DNA of 64,000 bases from Chloroflexota bacterium (lineage in GTDB: Bacteria; Chloroflexota; Anaerolineae; UBA4142), in NCBI GenBank assembly GCA_023381515.1, contig JAMCQI010000099.1, forward strand, positions 13,893-77,892, written 5' to 3'. The first letter of the stretch is position 1. Each line of letters starts with the position of its first letter. Under the pieces are notes generated by a model. That model did no database searches and was not told where the DNA came from. It was given only the letters and a program-made list of their open reading frames with translations. The position numbers and the translations under genes are program-made. Below are positions 51,951 through 61,570 of the stretch, piece after piece.

Positions 51951-52571
51951 CTATACGACCCCCTCATCACCATGCACGTGCGATCCTCTGAGCAGGCGGG
52001 CTGGCACACCGCCAACCAAGCTGTTCGCAGCCACGTCTTTCGTGACGACCGCTCCGGCGGCCACGATCGCATTCTCGGATATGTGCAACCCTGGCAGAAT
52101 AATCGCGCCCGCGCCGACATAAGCCCTGGCGCCAATGGTAACAGGCGCGAACTTGAGCGCATATAGCCCAGCCGCAGCGCTCTGACCGCCTTCGAAATGC
52201 GTTATCACCGTCACGCGCATCGCGAGCGTTGAGCCCTCTTCCAGCGTGACAGGTTGAGACAGGTCGAAGAAGCAATCTTTCCCAACATAGCAGCCAGGGC
52301 CCACGCGCAGATTCCGATAGTCAGGCCGCGCGTTGTGGATCAACAGGTGCGTCTCGACGAATGCGGTGGGACTGAGCGAGGCCCCCATCGCCTCCAGGAT
52401 CCACCGCGTGTACCGGCCGTCGGCATGAGCCAGCATCACGTTGACCTTGTCGATATCCTGCCCGTGTCGCACGAGAGGCAGATAGACTCCAAACACAAAC
52501 CACTTTCGCAAGATTCCATGTAGACTGGCGGCCCATTGAAGCGGCGCCCAGACATTACTGCTCACATCCAA
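51951..52571 (-). CDS. hexapeptide-repeat acyltransferase (WcaF/WbbJ-like)
   Basis: A 206-residue left-handed beta-helix acyltransferase. Hexapeptide turns appear at [20 protein letters not shown] and [20 protein letters not shown], then [19 protein letters not shown] and [12 protein letters not shown], the usual end of the CysE/LacA/WcaF group. A 70-residue N-terminal extension ([19 protein letters not shown]) may touch the membrane. It probably O- or N-acetylates a sugar of the polymer. Confidence 0.88.
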   Translation of the reverse strand: MDVSSNVWAPLQWAASLHGILRKWFVFGVYLPLVRHGQDIDKVNVMLAHADGRYTRWILEAMGASLSPTAFVETHLLIHNARPDYRNLRVGPGCYVGKDCFFDLSQPVTLEEGSTLAMRVTVITHFEGGQSAAAGLYALKFAPVTIGARAYVGAGAIILPGLHISENAIVAAGAVVTKDVAANSLVGGVPARLLRGSHVHGDEGVV

Positions 52572-52574
52572 AAG

Positions 52575-53879
52575 TCAACCCTCGTAGACTGCGACATAGC
52601 CGCTTGCCATTTGCTCAATTGAGAATCGGGCCGCGATCGCAGCGTTCCGTTGGCCGAAACCCGGCCGATTTTGCAGCGTGGCAAGAGCATCTTTGATCGC
52701 ACGCGCCATGCCTTTCGGGTCATCCGGCTCCACGACGAATGCGTCCGCGCCCTCCAGCACCTCAGGCAAGCCGCCGACCCGCGTGGCAATTACAGGCTTG
52801 CCCGCCGCCATCGCCTCCAATGCGACCAAACCGAACGCCTCCTCGCGCGATGGAACGACCACGACGCTACACGACGCCAGCGCCTTCCAAACTTCATCCC
52901 AACATCCCGGACCCAAAAAGTGAATCGACCCATCCAGGTTTAGCTCACGGCAAAGTGACTCGAGTGCCCCCCTCTCTGGCCCATCGCCGACCAGCGTCAA
53001 ACTCAACTGCGGGTCCATTCTGCGGCACTCTGCCATAGCACGGAGTAATACGTCAAAGCCCTTCTTCGGTACCATTCGACCCACAGCCAGGACACCGTCG
53101 CCCCGCATCAGCACACGAGGAGAGTCTGGGAGATCCATCCCGTTGTAGATGACGTGTGCCTTGGACGCTATTCGCGGCTCAAGAGCCACAACTCGATCCA
53201 ACAGATACTGCGAGCAGGCAGTCACCACATCTGCTTGTCTCAGCGCCGCCCTCGCGATCCACCGCTCAAACCACGTCCGTCGGGAATACCCCTCCACATC
53301 ATCCCCGTGCAGAGAGACAACGAAGCGAAATCGCAGCACCTTGTTGATGATCAGCAGAAATGGCGTTGGGGCCCCGACAAAGTGCAGATTAACTACGTCT
53401 GGTTTATGCCGAGCGATATACCAAGCGGCCCAGACCAGAGTCTGCGGGAAGCAAAAGAGCCCCGCGATAAACAGATCAACGCGACCCCTCTCCAGATACC
53501 ACAAACGCGGAAGAAGAAAGGGCAGTCGCCTGACACGCACACCTTCGATCTGCTCTTCGGCCGGCAGTGTACGCGGGTAACGCTGCGTCACAACCGCGAC
53601 ATCACAGCCTCTCTGTACCAATGCTGTCGCCAGACGCGACGTCACATTTTGCAGCCCGCCAAGATTCGGCAGGTAGCTAGAGACAACCAGAAGAACCCGG
53701 CGCTTGCGGGCCGCGCCGAAAGTCCGAGATGGCCCGCTCGTAGACGCGCAGCGTCCTCTTCGCGATTTCAATCGGATCAAACTCCCGTGCAGCTTTTTCG
53801 GAGCCTGCTTTCCCCATTCGCCGTCGAAGGTCGGCATCGCGTGCGAGCCGAACAACCGCTTCAGCCAGCCCCTCAGCAT
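52575..53879 (-). CDS. GT4-family glycosyltransferase, start uncertain
   Basis: The GT-B fold begins at RRVLLVVSSYLPNLGGLQNV (about residue 59 of the open frame, near 53700) and continues with VVNLHFVGAPTPFLL, VIYNGMDLPDSP, VLAVGRMVPKKGFDVLLRAM and VVVPSREEAFGLVALEAMAAGKPVI. The first 60 or so codons overlap the end of the preceding GT4 gene and look like its out-of-frame sequence, so the real start is probably one of the TTG codons in that overlap. The stop is followed within four bases by the acyltransferase gene. Confidence 0.85.
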   Translation of the reverse strand: MLRGWLKRLFGSHAMPTFDGEWGKQAPKKLHGSLIRLKSRRGRCASTSGPSRTFGAARKRRVLLVVSSYLPNLGGLQNVTSRLATALVQRGCDVAVVTQRYPRTLPAEEQIEGVRVRRLPFLLPRLWYLERGRVDLFIAGLFCFPQTLVWAAWYIARHKPDVVNLHFVGAPTPFLLIINKVLRFRFVVSLHGDDVEGYSRRTWFERWIARAALRQADVVTACSQYLLDRVVALEPRIASKAHVIYNGMDLPDSPRVLMRGDGVLAVGRMVPKKGFDVLLRAMAECRRMDPQLSLTLVGDGPERGALESLCRELNLDGSIHFLGPGCWDEVWKALASCSVVVVPSREEAFGLVALEAMAAGKPVIATRVGGLPEVLEGADAFVVEPDDPKGMARAIKDALATLQNRPGFGQRNAAIAARFSIEQMASGYVAVYEG

Positions 53880-54954
53880 CTCCGGGGTTGACCAAGATGC
53901 CGCTCACGCCGTCACCGACCGTCTCCGGAACCCCGCCGATTCTCGAAGCCACTACTGGCTTGCCCGCCGCCATCGCCTGAGCGCAGGTATAGGAAAAACT
54001 CTCATAAACGAGAGAAGGAACCACGCAAATGTCCGCGCGACGGTACCAACTAATCAAGGCCGATTGCTCGACCCCGCCCAGGAATTGGACGCGGGAGCTC
54101 ACTGGCTCTCCGTCCGCCGAATCCGCCAGTCCATCCCGGGGCGAGGAGCCCCGCGCGCGCGCGCGGTCTGCACCAATGAACACAAAACGAGTCCGCGGGG
54201 CCCCCTGAAGGATGATCGGTATCGCCTTGACCAGGACCATCACCCCCTTAGCTCTTTCGAACCTTCCCACGTGAAGAACGGTCACAGATCCATCGTCTGA
54301 TGGATTAGGCCCGCCATCAACCGCTGCGCCGCCCGAGCGCTCGCAAAATCCATCCGTCGCAAGCGGGTTCGGAATTACGGCAATGTCTCCTGCCGGCACA
54401 TGGCATTCCCGAGAGATCAGGCATGCCATGTCTCTCGACGGCGCTGTCAGGGCGTCCGCATGCCCAATGAGGCTTCTCTCACAACGCTCGATGATTGACG
54501 TGTCGTACGGCATCTCAGGTTGCTCATAATATCTGGACAGCATGAAAGTCGGGGTATGGCAGCGCACGACAAACGGCGTTTGCGGCGCGCGGGCGTAGAA
54601 AAAGCCCTCCGCATTCACCTCGGCAAACTCGACGATGTCGACCGGGCACTCCTGGTGCAACCGACGAATGGCTTGGTTCACGCGCCAGCTGTACGCCAAC
54701 TGCTGGGCAGGACGAACATACCGTCCCAACATAGGCAATCGCCTCAACCGATACGCGTCACCAACAAGCAATCGCCGAACCCGCGCACCGTCCTCGCACC
54801 GCTCGGCAGGAACATCCCGCGAAAAGCGCGCCGCAATGACGGTCACCTGATGCCCAAGCTCCGCGTACGCGTGTGCGATTGTGGAATTGTAAACAGAGAC
54901 ACCGCCCCAGCCGCTCTCCGGGGGAAACCAGCGACTCACAAGTGCGATGTGCAT
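53677..54954 (-). CDS. GT4-family glycosyltransferase
   Basis: A 425-residue GT-B protein beginning MHIALVSRWFPPESGWGGVS, with VIAARFSRDVPAERCEDG, YTCAQAMAAGKPVVASRIGG and VLHVGRFERAKGVMVLVKAI. A rare low-complexity Arg run (RARARGSS) occurs mid-protein. The ATG at 54954 follows GAGGTAGGGAG. The first 114 codons are duplicated almost exactly in the truncated copy at 57132-57473. Confidence 0.9.
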   Translation of the reverse strand: MHIALVSRWFPPESGWGGVSVYNSTIAHAYAELGHQVTVIAARFSRDVPAERCEDGARVRRLLVGDAYRLRRLPMLGRYVRPAQQLAYSWRVNQAIRRLHQECPVDIVEFAEVNAEGFFYARAPQTPFVVRCHTPTFMLSRYYEQPEMPYDTSIIERCERSLIGHADALTAPSRDMACLISRECHVPAGDIAVIPNPLATDGFCERSGGAAVDGGPNPSDDGSVTVLHVGRFERAKGVMVLVKAIPIILQGAPRTRFVFIGADRARARGSSPRDGLADSADGEPVSSRVQFLGGVEQSALISWYRRADICVVPSLVYESFSYTCAQAMAAGKPVVASRIGGVPETVGDGVSGILVNPGDAEGLAEAVVRLARDADLRRRMGKAGSEKAAREFDPIEIAKRTLRVYERAISDFRRGPQAPGSSGCL

Positions 54955-54958
54955 CTCC

Positions 54959-56623
54959 CTACCTCTTAACAAAGACCTGAAAACCATTTTCCGTTAACAA
55001 CAACCGATAGCTCTCGACCTCCTCCAGCACGTTGAACAGTCGCCGATAGTTCGCGCTTCCTTTCTCAACCCCAGCCACCGCCTCAGTCACAACCACGTAC
55101 CTACAACCGAGCACCTTCTCGTCCGGGTCAATCCCAAGCGTGTAGAGCTGGTAACGCCGGGCAAACAGTTGAGCGATATCGTAGGTCGTCGCCACACAGG
55201 CATCCGGCGGGATTAACGCCTGAATCCGTCTCACCGTGCTGATGCGCTGTCCCGCATCCGTGGCGAACATCGCCGGCGACAGGACCAACGGCCACAACAC
55301 CAGGTTTGAGCAGAGAACGGTGACACCGACAATTCTGGAGATCCGAACCCCAAAACGCCGGACCGACAGCGCCCCTGCCAGCTTTCTTAGAGAAACAACC
55401 AGAGCCATAAAGAGCACCGTGGTGATGAGAAGGCTGTAGTACCAAGATACAGAGTACTGCGAAGAGTCAAGAGGAATAAATCCAAAGACCAGGCCATCAG
55501 GCAAAGCGCCCAGGGCGACAGGGCTTGCCAGTGGCAGAAGGAATAGCAAGGGCCCGAGCAGCTCGTACGCCCATAGCGCTTTGCTCGGCGCGTTATCAAG
55601 GATTTTCGCCAGTACGACATTCGGGTTCAACGCTAGGCTCCTAGCAATCTCCCAAGGGGTCTGCCCCAAATCCGTGAAGTGTCCCCCAAACACTTGGCCG
55701 ATCTGGCCCGGGCTAAGTTGGATGACAAGCATCCCCACCATGAACCACGCCGCCGGGAACAAGACTGTGACAAGTTTCCACCTCGCCGGTCGCCGCTCCA
55801 ACCACGCAAGCACCGCGAACACAAGCAGAGAGAACGCAATATCCTCCTGGACTGAAGCCGCCAGAACGCTAAACACCAAGAAGAGCCACATCCTCTTACG
55901 GAAAAAAAACAATCCCGCACACATCCAGAAGAAAGGCGCAAAATCATTCATATAGAGTTGGAAGTGTTGGCTCACAACGGCGGGGCTAAGGAGGAACGCG
56001 AAGCTGATAAACAAGGCGGACAACCTGTCTGACGAATCGCAGGCTAATCCGTAAAGCGGGACAGCCGTTAGCGCCAACAGGGATATCTTCAGAAGGAAGA
56101 CGACGCCGATATTCTGAAATGGCGCATACAGATACGTAAGGGGGACCAGCATAGGCGCAAAATGCGAGCTAAGCGACACCCCGTTGTAGTACGAGGAGTA
56201 GAACAGGTGACCCTGGCTACCAGCCCAAAGGATCTGCTCAATCAGTGCTGTATCGGTTACCGAATCCAAGCCATTGCTCAGCCGCACTCCATAGGCGAGA
56301 TAGAAGAATACGAGCACGTACCCAACAACCGCTAGAGATATGATCACGCTCCCCCGCGCCGCCAGGCGCTCCCTAAGCCTCTCCATTCGGCCAGATAGAA
56401 CTACAAAAGACAAAACCAAACACAGGGCGGAGCACGCAAGGACGAACCCAGCTCTCGTGATCCCGCTATAGCGATCGGTCAGGACAAAATAAGGGAGCGC
56501 TATGAGAGCAGGATAGACAGAGCCACCGTAGATCCACCGGGAGTACCGTCTCGGACTCTTCACCCTTCCGTTCTCGGTTACCGCCTTCCTCCCAGACGTG
56601 AATCTCAGGATCGGCGTAAGCAT
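54959..56623 (-). CDS. DUF2079 multi-spanning membrane protein
   Basis: A 554-residue protein with about 12 transmembrane helices and DUF2079 features: TDTALIEQILWAGSQGHLFY, SLSSHFAPMLVPLTYLYAPF, SPAVVSQHFQLYMNDFAPFF and SVQEDIAFSLLVFAVLAW. DUF2079 proteins look like GT-C folds (His and Asp in outer loops) but have no confirmed activity. I start at the ATG at 56623, with GGGAG six bases upstream, rather than the GTG at 56650. The stop is four bases from the next GT4 start. Confidence 0.82.
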   Translation of the reverse strand: MLTPILRFTSGRKAVTENGRVKSPRRYSRWIYGGSVYPALIALPYFVLTDRYSGITRAGFVLACSALCLVLSFVVLSGRMERLRERLAARGSVIISLAVVGYVLVFFYLAYGVRLSNGLDSVTDTALIEQILWAGSQGHLFYSSYYNGVSLSSHFAPMLVPLTYLYAPFQNIGVVFLLKISLLALTAVPLYGLACDSSDRLSALFISFAFLLSPAVVSQHFQLYMNDFAPFFWMCAGLFFFRKRMWLFLVFSVLAASVQEDIAFSLLVFAVLAWLERRPARWKLVTVLFPAAWFMVGMLVIQLSPGQIGQVFGGHFTDLGQTPWEIARSLALNPNVVLAKILDNAPSKALWAYELLGPLLFLLPLASPVALGALPDGLVFGFIPLDSSQYSVSWYYSLLITTVLFMALVVSLRKLAGALSVRRFGVRISRIVGVTVLCSNLVLWPLVLSPAMFATDAGQRISTVRRIQALIPPDACVATTYDIAQLFARRYQLYTLGIDPDEKVLGCRYVVVTEAVAGVEKGSANYRRLFNVLEEVESYRLLLTENGFQVFVKR

Positions 56624-56650
56624 TTCGATCTCCCAGGACGGGCTTGGCAC

Positions 56651-57131
56651 GCATCGCGGCGCAGTCCCACCTCACCACACCACCCGCCAGGTCGCGCAGA
56701 ACACAATTGATGCGTAAGCGCCCCCGGCTTGGCGCTTTTCCAGGAAGCAAACGACAGTCCATGCTTCCAGCCCAGGGTCGCCACCCACCGGATCAAAGCG
56801 GTCCGGTGCGAACGCGCCGGCAGATAGGCGGCAGGGGCGCACCCCCGCCGTCCTCCCGTCCCGCAAACCGCCACGCTATCTCCCCTTCCCACGATCCAGC
56901 GATTGCGCGTAGAACCGAAGGCCCCACTCCAAGACGAGCTCCACACGGTACTCCCCCTCCGCCTTCTCCCGCCCGCACCGTACCATAGTCTTCCCCCGCC
57001 CCCTATCACCCAGCAGCGCGATCATTGCGCCTGCGCGGCTGGACTGCCCGGCGGTGCGGAAAGACTTGGCGTGCTCGGCTTGGCTCCAGCTTTCTTGCCA
57101 CCCATGCGACATTTCCCGGCCTTGGCACATA
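56651..57131. other. decayed non-coding stretch with a P-loop remnant
   Basis: No complete gene is seen. On the minus strand a short frame (56876-57130) contains MIALLGDRGRGKTM, a Walker A motif, with flanking text that shifts frame; it may be a relic of a DnaC/IstB-like or other ATPase. Composition is G-rich on the minus strand. The stretch joins directly to the truncated glycosyltransferase copy. Confidence 0.5.
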
Positions 57132-57473
57132 ATTCACCTCGGCAAACTCGACGATGTCGACCGGGCACTCCTGGTGCAACCGACCAATGGCTTGGTTCAC
57201 GCGCCAGCTGTACGCCAACTGCTGGGCAGGGCGAACATAGCGTCCCAATATAGGCAATCGCCTCAACCGATACGCGTCACCAACAAGCAATCGCCGAACC
57301 CGCAGACCGTCCTCGCACCGCTCGGCAGGAACATCCTGCGAAAAGCGCGCCGCAATCACGGTCACACGATGCCCAAGTCCCGCGTACGCGTGTGCGATTG
57401 TGGAATTGTAAACAGAGACACCGCCCCAACCGCTCTCCGGAGGAAACCACTGGTTAGCCAATACAATGTGCAT
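57132..57473 (-). pseudogene. truncated duplicate of the GT4 gene at 53677-54954
   Basis: This copies the 5' 342 bases of the GT4 gene at 53677-54954 (54613-54954) with few differences. Its first residues are MHIVLANQWFPPESGWGGVS, and it breaks off after VDIVEFAEVN. The open frame then runs on into unrelated residues to 57006 (155 codons in total). All donor-binding motifs are missing, so it cannot be an active transferase. Confidence 0.85.
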
Positions 57474-57535
57474 TAGAAACTTGGCTCCCTCCTCCCCCTG
57501 AGGCCCACCTTGCCTTCGACCACGCGTCCCCGCAC

Positions 57536-58693
57536 CTACCCCCCCGACGCTCTCTCGTACAAATCAACCATTCTGCCTGCGATCTCCCCCACCGAGTAAT
57601 CTGCGAGAGCCACGCGGCGTGCGCGTTGGCCCATGCAGTTTCGCCGCCCACCATCCTCAAGTAGCGACAGCACAGCCCTCGACAGCGACCCTGGATCACC
57701 GGGCGGGACCAAGAGACCAGTCATCCCGTCGTCCACAAGCTCAGGAATCGCACCGGTTCGCGTCGCCACCACGGCTAGGCCGGACGCCATCGCCTCCAAC
57801 ACGGTATAGGCGAAGGTCTCGTACTGCGTGGCCGCGATGTAGGCAGTCACCCTCCTGTAATAGTCGGGGAGACGATCATGGTCAACAAAGCCGGGGAAGA
57901 CAACCTGGCGGCGTCTGTCGTCCGGGACCAATTCCAAGAGCTGTCCTTTTGTGAATCCCGATTCGGCGCCAATGAGATATACTTTCGTTTCTGGAAACTC
58001 CTGCCAAACACGATTCATGGCTCTCAGCAAGAGATCCGTGCCCTTTCTGCGCTCCAAACGGCCGACCGCCATGACTGCGATCTCCGAGTGGTCTTCCCTG
58101 TCGGCCGGCCTGAATTGCCCTGTCTCTATGGGATACGGAATCACCTCGATCCGGTTGAGCGGGAACTGGCAATACGCACTCAGGTGATCCGCCAAATGAC
58201 GGCTGATGGCGCTTACGGCACTCGCCGAGCGCAGCTGATCGGCCTCCATTTCTACAAGCCGGTGGTCTCCGCCTTGGTCCCCATCCTGACAGAACAGACG
58301 AAACGTCCAATCAGATCCATGCGCGCGCACAATCACTGGCCAATGTTTGCGGAAAAGGTTAACCGGCAATCCCTCGACGACCTCGACGAGATCGATTTTC
58401 TCCTCCCTCTCAACCTCCCGGAGCCTCAGGTACACCGCACAAGCGTGCTCCCAGGCCCTCAAGGGTCTTAACCATGCTCTAGATCCGCCTGCAACCCTTG
58501 AAAGATAGTAATGCATGGAACTGGGAGGCGCGAACAGAACCCGCACATCAGGTTGAAAACTGGGACTGACATGCCCTGCGCGAGCACTATAGATCACCGT
58601 AACTCTGTGGCCGATCTTCAAGAGCCTAGGCGCCAGGGTTCTGACACACGCCTCCGGTCCACCGCCCGGAGCAACCACATAAACTATGTGCAT
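57536..58693 (-). CDS. GT4-family glycosyltransferase
   Basis: A 385-residue GT-B protein beginning MHIVYVVAPGGGPEACVRTL. Other marks are VIVRAHGSDWTFRLFCQDG, VIPYPIETGQFRPADR, VMAVGRLERRKGTDLLLRAM and YETFAYTVLEAMASGLAVVA (ETFAYTVLE replaces EGFGxxxLE). GTGGGAGGGGG upstream of the ATG at 58693 gives a ribosome binding site. It follows the Wzt-like gene and precedes the truncated duplicate. Confidence 0.9.
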   Translation of the reverse strand: MHIVYVVAPGGGPEACVRTLAPRLLKIGHRVTVIYSARAGHVSPSFQPDVRVLFAPPSSMHYYLSRVAGGSRAWLRPLRAWEHACAVYLRLREVEREEKIDLVEVVEGLPVNLFRKHWPVIVRAHGSDWTFRLFCQDGDQGGDHRLVEMEADQLRSASAVSAISRHLADHLSAYCQFPLNRIEVIPYPIETGQFRPADREDHSEIAVMAVGRLERRKGTDLLLRAMNRVWQEFPETKVYLIGAESGFTKGQLLELVPDDRRRQVVFPGFVDHDRLPDYYRRVTAYIAATQYETFAYTVLEAMASGLAVVATRTGAIPELVDDGMTGLLVPPGDPGSLSRAVLSLLEDGGRRNCMGQRARRVALADYSVGEIAGRMVDLYERASGG

Positions 58694-58759
58694 GCCAGAC
58701 TCGCCCCCTCCCACGTCGATCCTCCAGAGGCCGATTCCAGCCTCTCCCAAACCGATGGC

Positions 58760-60001
58760 CTAGCCACTCGACACATTTTCCGTCACAGGTTCAAGCACCA
58801 GATCGGACTTCACGTTTACTATTCCAGCCCAACTATCATCCAATTCAGAGTGGTACGGCGTCGCAACGGCGAACTCCGGCCTGAGGTGCGTCACATCCAC
58901 TCTCTCACTCCCATCCCACAGCGAAGCGTACCAGTAGTAAATCCCTGGCCGCACGGGCAGACCCCGGATATGCCAGAGCAGCCTATACGTCCCCTCCCTC
59001 AGCGACAGACCATTCACCCCCCACCCCACGACATTCTGCCCGCTGGCAGTCTGCAGGACGAGTCCGTGATGCCCATTGTGCACAGCCTTACCCACCCGAA
59101 GCACAATCTCCAGCGTCAGAGGATCCTCCGCCACCAGCCTATGACCATCCTCCGCAGGCGCATCAACAATTCTCCACGAGATGAAACCGCGATCACGACT
59201 TCTGCCGCCATCCCCATCCAGCAAGTCCGCACCGTCCAAGCTTTGCTGATAAGAAGCAATCGCATCCCCCATCGGGCCGTACCGCACGGCTCGACCTTCT
59301 GCCAGCCAGAGCCCCGTCTCGCAAAGACGACCCATGTGCCCCAGGTTGTGGCTGACGAACAGCACCGTCCGTCCCTCCTTCGCGACATCGCCCATCTTGC
59401 CCAGGCATTTCTTTTGAAAATCCGCATCGCCAACTGCCAGCACCTCATCCACCAGCAAAATCTCTGGTTCCAGATGCGCTGCCACGGCAAAGGCCAGTCG
59501 CATGTACATTCCACTCGAATACTTTTTCACTGGCGTGTCGATGAACTTGTCAATTTCGGCAAACGCGACGATCTCCTCAAACTTGCTATCGATTTCTGCT
59601 CGCCTCATGCCAAGGATAGCGCCGTTCAGATAAATGTTCTCCCGTCCCGTCAATTCCGGGTGGAAGCCGGTCCCGACCTCGAGGAGCGATCCGACACGCC
59701 CCGCAATCTCTGCACAGCCCCTCGTCGGTTCCGTGATACGCGACAGAATCTTTAGCAGCGTGCTCTTCCCCGCACCGTTCCGCCCAATGATACCAACAAC
59801 CTCGCCCCGCGGCACTTCAAAAGACACATCTTTGAGCGCCCAGATGGTGTCGGCTGATCCGCCCGAATGATTCCGCCGAAACGGAGCGGCAAGCACCTCC
59901 GAGATCTGATCGCGCAGCGTCGCGTGACGATCCACGCGCGCGCCGATGCGATATAGCTTGGAGATATTGTCAACACGGATAGCCCAGTTGCCCATCGTCA
60001 T
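58760..60001 (-). CDS. wzt: Wzt-like ABC transporter ATPase with C-terminal domain
   Basis: The 413-residue protein has an ABC ATPase (about 1-255) with Walker A GIIGRNGAGKSTLLKIL, signature KYSSGMYMRLAFAVA and Walker B ILLVDEVLAVGDADF, followed by a Wzt-C-type beta-sandwich (about 275-400; SWRIVDAPAEDGHR, EGTYRLLWHIRGLPVRPGIY). In O-antigen systems this domain recognises the finished polymer's terminal modification before export. The ATG overlaps the permease stop as ATGA, so the two subunits are co-translated. Confidence 0.93.
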   Translation of the reverse strand: MTMGNWAIRVDNISKLYRIGARVDRHATLRDQISEVLAAPFRRNHSGGSADTIWALKDVSFEVPRGEVVGIIGRNGAGKSTLLKILSRITEPTRGCAEIAGRVGSLLEVGTGFHPELTGRENIYLNGAILGMRRAEIDSKFEEIVAFAEIDKFIDTPVKKYSSGMYMRLAFAVAAHLEPEILLVDEVLAVGDADFQKKCLGKMGDVAKEGRTVLFVSHNLGHMGRLCETGLWLAEGRAVRYGPMGDAIASYQQSLDGADLLDGDGGRSRDRGFISWRIVDAPAEDGHRLVAEDPLTLEIVLRVGKAVHNGHHGLVLQTASGQNVVGWGVNGLSLREGTYRLLWHIRGLPVRPGIYYWYASLWDGSERVDVTHLRPEFAVATPYHSELDDSWAGIVNVKSDLVLEPVTENVSSG

Positions 60002-60900
60002 ATCACATCCGCAAAGGTCTTTTCGGTGCGCCGAAAATACAGCGCCCCCGAAAGCACGAGGAGCACAACGATCGCCGACGACGCCGCGACTAGCCCCCCA
60101 TCCAACACGCCGGTCCCAAGGAGCGCCGCTCGAAACCCCTCGATAACGCCCGCCATCGGGTTCAGCCCGTAGAACAAGCGCAGCCGCTCAGGCACAATAC
60201 TGGACGGATACGCCACCGGCGAAGCATACATCCAGATCTGGACTAGAAACGGGATGAGATAACCGACATCCCGGTATCGCACGTTCAGCGCCGCTAGCCA
60301 CAGCCCGACGCCCAGCGCCGACGCAAATGCCAGCAGCAGAAACAGTGGCAGCGTCCAGACCATCAGCGTCGGCCGAATACCATAATAGACCATCATTCCC
60401 AGCAGAATCACAAACGCGATCGCAAAGTCCACCAGCCCGGCAAATGTCGCCGCTATAGGAATCACCAGTCGCGGAAAGTATACTTTGCTGATCAAATTCG
60501 AACTGCCCACCAAACTCGTTCCCACCCGGCTGAACGCGCCCGAAAAATAGTTCCAGGGTAAAAGTGCAACGTAGGCAAAGATCGGGTACGGCACACCGTC
60601 CGACGGAACCTTGGCAAAGCTTCCAAACACCGCGCTGAAAACGATCATCGTCAATAGCGGCTGCAAGATCGCCCACCCTGCACCGAGGACAGTTTGCTTG
60701 TACCGCACCTTCACGTCCCGCCAGACCAAGAAATACAGCAACTCGCGGTATTCCCACAGATCGCCCAGATTCACCGATACCCAGCCGTGCGAAGGACGTA
60801 TCCGTATTACCCGCGACTCGCTTTCTGAGCCGGTCTCTTGCGAAACCGGGAGCTCACGCTTGTCGGATGCAACTGCAATTTGCCCCACAGTCCTACCCAA
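59998..60900 (-). CDS. wzm: Wzm-like ABC transporter permease
   Basis: The 300-residue ABC-2 permease has a cytosolic N-terminus, the amphipathic entry region VNLGDLWEYRELLYFLVWRD and VRYKQTVLGAGWAILQPL, then six transmembrane helices, with the conserved LLPWNYFSGAFSRVGTSLV and LWLAALNVRYRDVGYLIPF loops. With Wzt it exports a lipid-linked polysaccharide. The frame starts at a TTG; a GTG five codons in is an alternative. Confidence 0.92.
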   Translation of the reverse strand: MGRTVGQIAVASDKRELPVSQETGSESESRVIRIRPSHGWVSVNLGDLWEYRELLYFLVWRDVKVRYKQTVLGAGWAILQPLLTMIVFSAVFGSFAKVPSDGVPYPIFAYVALLPWNYFSGAFSRVGTSLVGSSNLISKVYFPRLVIPIAATFAGLVDFAIAFVILLGMMVYYGIRPTLMVWTLPLFLLLAFASALGVGLWLAALNVRYRDVGYLIPFLVQIWMYASPVAYPSSIVPERLRLFYGLNPMAGVIEGFRAALLGTGVLDGGLVAASSAIVVLLVLSGALYFRRTEKTFADVI

Positions 60901-60930
60901 AGCCGCCCACCGCGTCTGTTAACCGCTGCA

Positions 60931-61401
60931 TCAGTCTAGCTTCTCCAGCCACTCTTCCCTCCAAAAATAGTAACATGCCCGATCGCACGGTCCGTGCTTT
61001 TCGGTCCCCTCGCATATGACACCCTCCAGCAGTACCGTTCTCTCGAGCTTTTTCATCCGATAGTCACGCTCGTCGAGGAACTGATTCACGCGCTTGTAAA
61101 CACGACGCCTGGTCCCGCAGTACTGCCACATTCCATCCATGAACGCATAGCCGCAAAGCTGCCCTGAGCCGTCCAGAGATGCCTGAATCTCTTCTCTCGA
61201 CCTGACACGCACGACATCTCCTGGGCTCAGGTGAGCGATCGCGCGGTCGCTCTGTGGAGGACCGAGACTGCTTCGGGTCTGAACGTTACGCGGTGACCTC
61301 TCGGTGAAATAGCTGCGGGCCTTCCTCAGCCTTCGTTTAAGGCTGCGCTGAACGCGCCAGGCAAAATCGCCCAGTCCCGGTTTTGGGTTATATTGCAGCA
61401 T
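60931..61401 (-). CDS. conserved Cys-containing protein of unknown function
   Basis: A 156-residue protein. The N-terminus is basic (QRSLKRRLRKARSYF). The C-terminal 90 residues form an SH3-like beta-rich unit: LSPGDVVRVRSREEIQASLD, GMWQYCGTRRRVYKRV, FLDERDYRMKKLERTVLLEG and a Cys pair in CEGT...CDRACYYFWREEWL. I recall proteins with this RSREEI/WxYCG/CDR-C-xFWREEWL pattern beside polysaccharide and natural-product genes, without a known function. Four Cys could bind a metal. The ATG at 61401 is preferred over the TTG at 61419. Confidence 0.7.
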   Translation of the reverse strand: MLQYNPKPGLGDFAWRVQRSLKRRLRKARSYFTERSPRNVQTRSSLGPPQSDRAIAHLSPGDVVRVRSREEIQASLDGSGQLCGYAFMDGMWQYCGTRRRVYKRVNQFLDERDYRMKKLERTVLLEGVICEGTEKHGPCDRACYYFWREEWLEKLD

Positions 61402-61570
61402 GGTCAGTTCATGTCCCAACGTCAGCCGAACAGAAGACGATAGGTTCTCCGAGCAGGCGATTTGGCCACGGCTTGCATGACCAACAGCCGAACCAAGTCC
61501 GGGCCGGCAAGAAACCAGTTCGCAAAATTGGACAGGAACCTCGCACCGAGTTCCACCACTCTGCCATGAA

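Noticed and set aside
58511..59755. 414-codon rightward open frame
   Set aside because: Antisense to the Wzt gene and a GT4 gene. The real genes have all expected motifs on the other strand.
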